NCBI GenBank assembly: GCA_910578115.1
Contig: CAJTPO010000003.1
Span: 1 to 64,000 of the forward strand
DNA: 64,000 nucleotides
Direction: 5' to 3'
Source: an uncultured Lachnospiraceae bacterium
GTDB taxonomy: Bacteria > Bacillota > Clostridia > Lachnospirales > Lachnospiraceae
Shown: positions 33,690 to 41,118 of the stretch, one piece after another
Layout of the letters: the number at the start of each line of letters is the position of its first letter
Position numbering within the stretch: the first letter of the stretch is position 1
The notes under the pieces: generated by a model
What the model was told of the DNA's origin: nothing
Seen by the model: only the letters and a program-made list of their open reading frames with translations
Databases searched by the model: none
Position numbers and translations under genes: made by a program

Positions 33690-35381
33690 GTGGCTTCAAA
33701 TACAATGGATGCCGGTATGCTGGCAAAATTGTTCCTGGCAGGAGCAAAAAATCTTGAGAGCAAGAAAGAATGGATCAATGAATTAAATGTTTTCCCGGTG
33801 CCGGACGGCGACACTGGTACGAATATGACACTGACGATTATGGCCGCGGCCAGAGAGGTTGCATCTTTGTACGAGATGGGCGATGTGGATATGCGTTCTT
33901 TATGCAAAGCCATTTCTTCCGGTTCCCTGCGGGGGGCGAGAGGCAACTCCGGTGTGATCCTTTCTCAGTTATTCCGTGGCTTCACCAAGGGCGTGAAAGA
34001 ATACGATGAGGTTACGATCCCGGTCTTTGCAGCAGCCTTCGAGAAGGCGGTTGAGACGGCTTATAAGGCTGTCATGAAGCCCAAGGAAGGTACGATTCTG
34101 ACCGTCGCCAGGGGAGCGGCAATCAAGGCGAGAGAACTGGCTGACAGCGGGTTGGAGGATCTGGGAGAATTTATGGCACAGATCATTGCCCAGGCTGATG
34201 AGGTGCTGGAACAGACGCCGGAGATGCTGCCGGTATTGAAACAGGCCGGTGTTGTTGACTCTGGCGGTCAAGGGTTGATGCAGGTTTTAAAAGGAGCCTA
34301 CGACGCATACCTGGGTAAGGAGATCGACCTTTCTCTGGATACGACAACTGCGGCCCATACGGGTGGAAGAACGACAGGAGCCAATCTGGAAGCCCAGGCG
34401 TCGGCAGAGATCAAATTCGGTTACTGCACTGAGTTTATCATTATGCTCAACAAGGTATTTAACATTAAGATGGAGATGGATTTTAAGGCTTATCTGGAAT
34501 CCATCGGTGATTCGATCGTGGTGGTAGCGGATGAGGACGTGGTCAAGGTACATGTACATACCAATGATCCCGGTCTCGCGATCCAGAAAGCGCTTAAATA
34601 CGGCGCGCTTTCCAACATGAAGATCGACAATATGCGTCTTGAACATCAGGAGAAGCTGTTTAAGATGTCCCGGAAGGAAGAGAAGACGGAGGAAATGCCA
34701 ACGGTTCAGGAGCAGCCCCGGAAGGATGTGGGATTTATCGCCGTATCCGTGGGGGACGGGATCAACGAGATCTTCAAGGGACTTGGCGTGGATCACATTA
34801 TCGAGGGCGGCCAGACCATGAATCCCAGCACGGAGGATATGCTCAATGCCATCGATCAGGTGAATGCCGATACGATTTTCATCCTGCCCAACAATAAGAA
34901 CATTATTCTGGCAGCCAACCAGGCCCAGTCCCTTGTGCGGGATAAGAAGATCGTGGTGATTCCCACGAAGACGGTTCCGCAGGGGATTACGGCTGTGATT
35001 AATTATGTACCGGATCTGAGTGTAGAAGAGAATGAGAAGGCCATGGTAGAAGAGATTGTCAACGTTTCCACCGGACAGGTCACTTATGCGGTCAGAGATA
35101 CGAATATTGACGGCAAGGAGATCAAGCAGGGAGATTTCATGGGAATCGGTGATAAGGGCATTCTTTCCGTAGGCATCGCCATCTCGGAAGTGACGCTTAA
35201 GATGATCGATGAGATGATGTCTGACGATCGGGAACTGATCAGCATCTATTATGGCTCTGAGATTCAGGAAGCGGATGCCGAGAGCCTGCGTGCACAGGTA
35301 GAAGAGAAATATCCCGGCTGCGATATCGAACTGCAGTACGGCGGACAGCCCATTTACTATTATATTGTGTCGGCCGAGTAA
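33690..35381 (+). CDS. fakA: fatty acid kinase subunit A (DAK2/DegV-like, YloV)
   Basis: FakA phosphorylates fatty acids held by a FakB (DegV) protein so they can enter phospholipid synthesis. The protein has 563 residues and starts at GTG 33690 with GGAGG upstream. The N-terminal DhaL/DAK2 domain has NELNVFPVPDGDTGTNM, whose Asp residues bind magnesium-ATP, and SGSLRGARGNSGVILSQLFRG. A middle domain follows, and the C-terminal 250 residues resemble DegV (VGFIAVSVGDGINEIF, ILPNNKNIILAANQA). A DegV (FakB-like) gene lies 3 kb downstream after recG, so the kinase and a possible acyl carrier are neighbours. Confidence 0.93.
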   Translation: MASNTMDAGMLAKLFLAGAKNLESKKEWINELNVFPVPDGDTGTNMTLTIMAAAREVASLYEMGDVDMRSLCKAISSGSLRGARGNSGVILSQLFRGFTKGVKEYDEVTIPVFAAAFEKAVETAYKAVMKPKEGTILTVARGAAIKARELADSGLEDLGEFMAQIIAQADEVLEQTPEMLPVLKQAGVVDSGGQGLMQVLKGAYDAYLGKEIDLSLDTTTAAHTGGRTTGANLEAQASAEIKFGYCTEFIIMLNKVFNIKMEMDFKAYLESIGDSIVVVADEDVVKVHVHTNDPGLAIQKALKYGALSNMKIDNMRLEHQEKLFKMSRKEEKTEEMPTVQEQPRKDVGFIAVSVGDGINEIFKGLGVDHIIEGGQTMNPSTEDMLNAIDQVNADTIFILPNNKNIILAANQAQSLVRDKKIVVIPTKTVPQGITAVINYVPDLSVEENEKAMVEEIVNVSTGQVTYAVRDTNIDGKEIKQGDFMGIGDKGILSVGIAISEVTLKMIDEMMSDDRELISIYYGSEIQEADAESLRAQVEEKYPGCDIELQYGGQPIYYYIVSAE

Positions 35382-35458
35382 ATCACAGGCTTTGTATTTT
35401 GCAGGAGCAGTTCAGGTTTGCAGATTTTATAGATTTTTTATGAATTTAGAGGAAAGAA

Positions 35459-35510
35459 GATTTAGTTCTACCAGGAGAACGTAAATGCAGTATCCCGGTA
35501 GAACTAAATC
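35459..35510. repeat. perfect 14-bp inverted repeat in the fakA-HIT gap
   Basis: GATTTAGTTCTACC at 35459-35472 and GGTAGAACTAAATC at 35497-35510 are exact complements, 24 bases apart. Neither strand has a T-run, so it does not look like a terminator. It could be an operator, an mRNA processing site or a small palindromic repeat. Confidence 0.6.
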
Positions 35511-35551
35511 ATGTTCGGAGACCGTAACGGGATCACAAAGAGGATGAGCAC

Positions 35552-36040
35552 ATGAACGGGAACAAAAGCTGCAGCTGTGGTGTCTGTGAGAGAATTGCCC
35601 TCACCAGACAGGGGCAAAATCCATATTTTGTCAGAGAGTTGGAAACAGGATATGTCGTGATCGGAGATCATCAGCGATTTAAGGGTTATACGCTTTTCTT
35701 ATGCAAAGAACATGCCACGGAAATTCACTTTCTGGAGAAAGAATTTCAGAATCGGTTCCTGCAGGAAATGTCGTTGACGGCAGAAGCGGTCTATAGGGCG
35801 TTTTCGCCTGACAAACTGAATTACGAACTGCTGGGAGTCGGGAATAATGTCCATATGCACTGGCACTTTTTTCCGAGAAGAGAGGGCGATACGCCATCGC
35901 CGGGGCCGGTCTGGCAGATCGGAGCGCAGATGTGTGATGACAGATATCTGCCGACGGACGAAGAGCTGGAAGATATGAAAAAGAGACTGGACGAAGAGCT
36001 GAGCAGGCTGTTAACAGAAAGTGGATATGGAAAGGATTGA
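35552..36040 (+). CDS. HIT family nucleotide-binding protein
   Basis: A 162-residue protein of the histidine triad family, whose members hydrolyse or transfer nucleotides. The triad reads HMHWHFFPRR near residue 105, here with the His-x-His-x-His pattern. The N-terminal CSCGVCERI has three cysteines, absent from most HIT enzymes, perhaps a metal site. The C-terminus is a charged helix. It ends three bases before recG and is probably co-translated with it. Substrate unknown. Confidence 0.85.
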   Translation: MNGNKSCSCGVCERIALTRQGQNPYFVRELETGYVVIGDHQRFKGYTLFLCKEHATEIHFLEKEFQNRFLQEMSLTAEAVYRAFSPDKLNYELLGVGNNVHMHWHFFPRREGDTPSPGPVWQIGAQMCDDRYLPTDEELEDMKKRLDEELSRLLTESGYGKD

Positions 36041-36043
36041 GCC

Positions 36044-38125
36044 ATGACCATTACATCCCTGAAAGGTGTCGGCGAGAAGACCGCTCAATTATTTGAGAAG
36101 CTGGATATCACAACAACGGACGATCTTCTGACCTATTATCCGCGTGATTATGAATATTTCTCTGACCCGGTGACTTTAGAACGGGCCGCCACAGACGAGA
36201 TTACAGCCATTTCGGGCCGTATCCGCGGCAATATCGCGACCAGGCATGTGCGTGGACTGAGTATAACCGCCTTTGAGATGGAGTGTACGGGCGGCGGGAT
36301 TTTGCAGATGACCTACTTTAACATGCCTTATCTGAAGAACAGCCTAAAGCGCGACACGCAGTATGTTGCGCGCGGTTATCTGTTAAAGAAGGGCGGCCGG
36401 TTCGTGATGGAGCAGGCGAAGCTGTACAAACCGGAGGAATATGGGAAGATGGCAAGCCGCATGATGCCCTGTTACGGAACGACGAAAGGGCTTACCAACA
36501 ATGCCATCACCAGGGCTGTCAGACAGGCACTTGCCGTATCCCCACTGCCGCAGGATCATCTGCCGGACATCATCAGAGAATCCGAACATCTTGGCGCGTT
36601 AGAGGATGCCATACGGCAGATGCATTTTCCGGACAGCAAAGATCTGCTGGTGCAGGCCAGAGAGCGGCTGGTTTTCGATGAATTTCTGCTTTTTATCCTG
36701 ATGCTGCGCCGGATGCGGGAGGATACTGAGGCTGTACAGAACCAGTATCCGATGATCGAGGTAGCGGAGACGAAGCGGCTGTTGGAAACACTGCCATACA
36801 GCCTGACAGCCGCCCAGCAGAAGGTATGGCAGGAGATTGAGGCCGATCTAACCTCGGAGCATGTGATGAACCGGCTGATTCAGGGGGATGTAGGATCCGG
36901 CAAGACTATCCTTGCTTTTCTGGCACTGCTCATGTGTGTGGCCAACGGCTATCAGGGAGCCATGATGGCCCCCACGGAAGTGCTGGCAGCGCAGCATTAT
37001 GAGACGTTATCACAACTGCAGAAGCAGTATAAACTGCCGATTCGTCCCGTGCTGCTGACTGGTTCCGCCACCGCAAAGGAGCGCAGGCAGATCTATGCGC
37101 AGATCGAGAGCGGGGAGGCGAACGTCATCCTCGGCACTCATGCGTTGATTCAGGATAAAGTTGTATACCATAATCTGGCGCTTGTGATCACGGACGAACA
37201 GCACCGTTTCGGTGTGCGCCAGCGGGAGAGTCTGGCGCAGAAGGGGAAACAGGTACATGTGCTTGTCATGAGTGCAACGCCGATTCCGCGGACGCTGGCC
37301 ATCATTCTGTACGGTGATCTGCATATCTCGGTGCTCAATGAACTTCCGGCCAACCGACTGCCCATCAAGAACTGTGTGGTAAATACTTCCTACCGTGAGA
37401 CTGCTTATCATTTTATGGAAAAGGAAATCGCCGCCGGCCATCAGGTCTATATCATCTGTCCCATGGTGGAAGAGGGGGAGATGGCAGAGCTGGAGGACGT
37501 GGTTTCCTACACTGCCAGACTGAAAAGCATCCTGCCCGATACGATCCAGATCGCGGCACTGCACGGGAAAATGAAGCCTGCACAGAAGAACCGGATCATG
37601 GAGGCCTTTGCCGCCCGGCAGATTGACATTCTCGTATCCACAACGGTAATCGAGGTGGGGATCAATGTGCCGAATGCTACGGTGATGATGGTGGAGAATG
37701 CGGAGCGGTTCGGCCTGGCACAGCTGCATCAGCTGCGCGGCCGTGTGGGCCGTGGCGATACACAGTCCTACTGCATATTCATGAGCAAGTCGCCGAAACC
37801 GGAGACCATGGCGAGGCTTAAGATCCTGAACGAATCCAATGACGGCTTCTATATTGCCAGCCAGGACTTGAAGCTGCGGGGGCCGGGGGATCTGTTCGGC
37901 ATCCGTCAGAGCGGCGCTCTTAAATTTGTGCTGGGTGATATTTTCCAGGACGCTTCGATCCTTCAGCGGGCCAGCGACTGGGCGGACAGGATCCTGTCCG
38001 AAGACCCGGCCCTGGCCACGGAATCGTATCTATCCTTACGGGAATATTTAAGTGATAGTGTATCCCGGTCAGCGCGTGATTTAAAGAATGGTGTAATAAA
38101 TGAGGTTGACTTTAGGACTATCTGA
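36044..38125 (+). CDS. recG: ATP-dependent DNA helicase RecG
   Basis: Branch-migration helicase that reverses stalled replication forks and processes Holliday junctions. The 693-residue length is typical. The N-terminal wedge domain (GVGEKTAQLFEKLDI, DLLTYYPRDYE) binds branched DNA. Helicase motifs: QGDVGSGKT near residue 281, MAPTEVLAAQH, ITDEQHRFGVRQR, MSATPIPRTLA, STTVIEVGINVPNATVM and QLRGRVGRGD. The start is ATG 36044 after AAAGGAT. The yloU-yloV-recG neighbourhood is conserved in Bacillota. Confidence 0.97.
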   Translation: MTITSLKGVGEKTAQLFEKLDITTTDDLLTYYPRDYEYFSDPVTLERAATDEITAISGRIRGNIATRHVRGLSITAFEMECTGGGILQMTYFNMPYLKNSLKRDTQYVARGYLLKKGGRFVMEQAKLYKPEEYGKMASRMMPCYGTTKGLTNNAITRAVRQALAVSPLPQDHLPDIIRESEHLGALEDAIRQMHFPDSKDLLVQARERLVFDEFLLFILMLRRMREDTEAVQNQYPMIEVAETKRLLETLPYSLTAAQQKVWQEIEADLTSEHVMNRLIQGDVGSGKTILAFLALLMCVANGYQGAMMAPTEVLAAQHYETLSQLQKQYKLPIRPVLLTGSATAKERRQIYAQIESGEANVILGTHALIQDKVVYHNLALVITDEQHRFGVRQRESLAQKGKQVHVLVMSATPIPRTLAIILYGDLHISVLNELPANRLPIKNCVVNTSYRETAYHFMEKEIAAGHQVYIICPMVEEGEMAELEDVVSYTARLKSILPDTIQIAALHGKMKPAQKNRIMEAFAARQIDILVSTTVIEVGINVPNATVMMVENAERFGLAQLHQLRGRVGRGDTQSYCIFMSKSPKPETMARLKILNESNDGFYIASQDLKLRGPGDLFGIRQSGALKFVLGDIFQDASILQRASDWADRILSEDPALATESYLSLREYLSDSVSRSARDLKNGVINEVDFRTI

Positions 38126-38306
38126 AAGTAATATGGTTAAGTAGATGTTTGTGTAACAGTTCAGGAAGCAATTTCATGAGGAAGGTCATTGTCAGGAGAC
38201 TTAATGGGATTGCCGGCGGCAGGTCTGTGCGTACAGGATGCCGGACAGGTCTGTATGTGTTAACTGTTTTTTGAATGAATATTTGATGACGGAGTGTAGA
38301 ACGGAT

Positions 38307-39173
38307 ATGGCAAAGAATATTGCAGTTGTTACCGACAGTAACAGTGGAATTACGCAGAAACAGGCAGAGGAGCTGGGAATTTATGTGCTGCCTATGCCTT
38401 TCATGATTGACAACGAGACTTATTTTGAAGATATCACACTGACGCAGGAGGCGTTCTACGAAAGGCTTGCGTCGGGGGCAGACGTGATAACCAGTCAGCC
38501 TTCTCCGGATTCGGTGATGAAGCTGTGGGACGAACTGCTTGGCGAGTATGACGAAATCGTACATATTCCCATGTCCAGCGGCCTGAGCGGTTCCTGTCAG
38601 AGTGCACTTATGCTGGCTGCAGATTATGACGGCCGGGTGCAGGTCGTTAATAATCAAAGAATTTCTGTTACACAGAGACAGTCCACTCTGGATGCGCTTA
38701 AGCTTGTGGAGAAGGGCATGAATGCTGCGCAGATCAAGCAGTTTCTGGAGGATGACAAGTTTAACTCCAGTATCTATATCATGCTGGATACTCTGTATTA
38801 TCTGAAAAAGGGCGGCAGGATTACGCCCGCTGCGGCAGCGCTTGGAACAATTCTGCGGTTAAAACCGGTACTGACGATTCAGGGGGATAAGCTGGATGCC
38901 TTTGCCAAGGCGAGAACCGTCTCCCAGGGTAAATCCATGATGATCAACGCCATACGTAATGATATGGAGAAACGCTTTGGCGGTGTGAATAAGGACACGA
39001 TATGGCTGCAGATCGCTTATACGTATGACCTGGAAGCCGCAACTCAGTTGAAGGAGGAAGTGGCGGCACAATTCCCGGGATTTGATATTCATATGGATCC
39101 GTTGTCTTTAAGCATCGCCTGCCATATTGGCCCCGGTTCACTGGCCGTTGCATGCTGTAAGAAGATATCGTAA
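38307..39173 (+). CDS. DegV family fatty acid-binding protein (FakB-like)
   Basis: DegV proteins bind a fatty acid and present it to FakA. The start chosen is the ATG at 38307 (MAKNIAVVTDSNSGIT), giving 288 residues; an earlier in-frame ATG at 38238 lacks a ribosome binding site. The N-terminal AVVTDSNSGIT, IPMSSGLSGS with conserved serines, the middle helical region and KKGGRITPAAAALGTILRLKP match the family. The final IACHIGPGSLAVACCKK has the usual His-x-GPG motif. A fakA-type gene is 3 kb upstream. The 181-base gap before it contains repeated CAGGTCTGT units and AACAGTT/AACTGTT ends. Confidence 0.92.
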   Translation: MAKNIAVVTDSNSGITQKQAEELGIYVLPMPFMIDNETYFEDITLTQEAFYERLASGADVITSQPSPDSVMKLWDELLGEYDEIVHIPMSSGLSGSCQSALMLAADYDGRVQVVNNQRISVTQRQSTLDALKLVEKGMNAAQIKQFLEDDKFNSSIYIMLDTLYYLKKGGRITPAAAALGTILRLKPVLTIQGDKLDAFAKARTVSQGKSMMINAIRNDMEKRFGGVNKDTIWLQIAYTYDLEAATQLKEEVAAQFPGFDIHMDPLSLSIACHIGPGSLAVACCKKIS

Positions 39174-39346
39174 GATACGGATTTAACGATAAGGTGTCAG
39201 GGAGCGATTTAAGCGGTCTCAAAAGAAAGATAGAACACGATTAATGCAAAACAGGTTATCGTCCACAGGTGTGGCGGATTACGGCGGCACAACGGTATGG
39301 AGTGAAGATACCTGTTTTGTTTCATGTAGAAAACGAGCATAGCTCG

Positions 39347-39490
39347 TTTACGAGATTTGCCTGTGGCAAACTCGGATAAGCAGAACAATATACGTTTGCG
39401 GGATTTGCCTGCGGCAAACTCGGATAAGTAGAATAATACATGTTTGCGGGATTTGCCTGCGGCAAACTCGGATAAGCAGGGTAATATACG
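39347..39490. repeat. three tandem 48-bp repeats upstream of miaB
   Basis: Three copies start at 39347, 39395 and 39443. Copies 2 and 3 differ by only a few bases; the first is more diverged. Each contains the hairpin TTTGCC-tgc-GGCAAA (variant tgt loop in copy 1). Just before them, AAACGAGC-ata-GCTCGTTT (39332-39350) forms another hairpin. Because 48 is a multiple of three, the minus strand stays open as repeated LSEFAAGKSRK, which I take to be accidental. The gap 39174-39529 holds no other feature. Confidence 0.9.
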
Positions 39491-39529
39491 TATATATAGT
39501 TTATGTAAAAGAGAGAAATGAGGTTTACG

Positions 39530-40957
39530 ATGGGACGATATGCTTCCAGGAATGATGAGCAGGAGCTGGCTCTGCAACAGGAATATATGAAGAAGGCGGT
39601 TTCCTATGTGGCGGATTTGAAACAGCAGCTGGGACGGCAGCCGCTTTGCTGTGTTACCACTTTCGGCTGTCAGATGAATGCCCGGGATTCCGAGAAGCTG
39701 TTGGGAATCCTGACACAGATTGGTTATGGAGCCACCGATGAGGAATCGGAGGCTGATTTTGTCATCTATAATACCTGTACGGTGCGGGACAACGCCAACC
39801 AGAGGGTTTACGGCAGACTGGGATTTTTAAACAGTATAAAGCGCAGCCGGCCCCATCTTAAGATCGCTCTCTGCGGTTGTATGATGCAGGAGCAGACCGT
39901 CATCGACAAGATCCGTAAAAGTTACCGTTTTGTGGATCTGATCTTTGGCACCCACAATCTCTTCAAGTTTGCGCAGCTTTTGGTGACCATGTTCGAGAAT
40001 CAGGAGATGATCGTGGATATCTGGCAGGAGACCGACCAGATCGTGGAGGAGCTGCCGGTCAGCCGTAAATATTCCTATAAATCGGGGATCAATATCATGT
40101 TCGGATGCAATAATTTCTGCAGTTACTGCATCGTGCCTTATGTGCGGGGACGGGAGCGGAGCCGGGATCCGAAGGAGATCCTGCAGGAGATTGAACGGCT
40201 GGTGGCGGACGGTGTGGTGGAGGTCATGCTGCTTGGCCAGAATGTCAATTCCTATGGGAAGAATCTGGATAATCCCATCACCTTTGCACAGCTTCTGCGG
40301 GAAGTTGAGCAGATAGAAGGATTGAAAAGGATTCGCTTCATGACATCCCATCCGAAAGATCTGTCCGATGAATTGATTGATGTGATGAAACAGTCAAAGA
40401 AGATCTGCCGGCATCTGCACCTGCCTGTGCAGGCCGGGTCCGACAGGATCCTGCAGGCCATGAACAGACGTTATACGAAGGAGCAGTATCTGGCCCTGGT
40501 GGATAAGATCAAAACCGCTATGCCGGACATTGCCCTGACCACGGATATCATCGTGGGATTTCCGGGGGAGACTCCTGCCGATGTGGAAGAGACCATCGAC
40601 GTGGTGCGAAAGGTTCAGTATGACAATGCCTTTACTTTTATCTACTCAAGGCGGACGGGAACCCCTGCGGCGGCCATGGAAGATCAGGTGCCGGAGACGG
40701 TGGTTCGGGAAGGATTCGATAAACTCCTTAAGGTGGTGCAGGATACGGCGAAAGAGCGGGCCGCCCTATTACAGGGAAAAGTGATGGAAGCGCTGGTGGA
40801 GGAAGTGAACGAGCAGGATGCTTCTCTGATGACAGGACGTCTGTCCAACAATATGCTGGTGCATTTTCCGGCGTCCGAAAGCCTGATCGGCCGGCTGGTG
40901 CAGGTTTCCCTGGATACATGCCATGGTTTCTATTATACGGGACATGTCGTTGAGTAG
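39530..40957 (+). CDS. miaB: tRNA-2-methylthio-N6-dimethylallyladenosine synthase MiaB
   Basis: Radical SAM enzyme adding a methylthio group to i6A37 in tRNAs that read UNN codons. The ATG at 39530 has GAGG six bases upstream, giving 475 residues; an ATG four codons earlier is possible. The N-terminal UPF0004 domain has TTFGCQMNARDSE, YNTCTVRDNANQ and CGCM, the auxiliary cluster cysteines. The radical SAM motif GCNNFCSYCIVPYVRGRERS supplies three cysteines; a C-terminal TRAM domain (about 410-475) follows. miaA, which makes its substrate i6A, lies 5 kb downstream after mutS and mutL. Confidence 0.96.
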   Translation: MGRYASRNDEQELALQQEYMKKAVSYVADLKQQLGRQPLCCVTTFGCQMNARDSEKLLGILTQIGYGATDEESEADFVIYNTCTVRDNANQRVYGRLGFLNSIKRSRPHLKIALCGCMMQEQTVIDKIRKSYRFVDLIFGTHNLFKFAQLLVTMFENQEMIVDIWQETDQIVEELPVSRKYSYKSGINIMFGCNNFCSYCIVPYVRGRERSRDPKEILQEIERLVADGVVEVMLLGQNVNSYGKNLDNPITFAQLLREVEQIEGLKRIRFMTSHPKDLSDELIDVMKQSKKICRHLHLPVQAGSDRILQAMNRRYTKEQYLALVDKIKTAMPDIALTTDIIVGFPGETPADVEETIDVVRKVQYDNAFTFIYSRRTGTPAAAMEDQVPETVVREGFDKLLKVVQDTAKERAALLQGKVMEALVEEVNEQDASLMTGRLSNNMLVHFPASESLIGRLVQVSLDTCHGFYYTGHVVE

Positions 40958-41118
40958 TATGTGATCGTAGATTCCCGGCGGATATACCTGATATTACGGC
41001 AAAATACTGAGACAGCATACGGGTTTGGCGTTTAATGCTGCCCAGGCAGGCTGCTGTCTGCGGGAAATAGATTTTCTGAATAGTATCAAATGATTTTTAT
41101 AGAAAGACGGTTAATAAA

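Noticed and set aside
39347..39490. CRISPR array
   Set aside because: The units are contiguous 48-bp copies without unique spacers, and no cas genes are present.
39209..39577. Minus-strand ORF with repeated LSEFAAGKSRK
   Set aside because: The repeats in the protein just follow the 48-bp DNA repeats, and it overlaps the miaB start. No ribosome binding site or domain.
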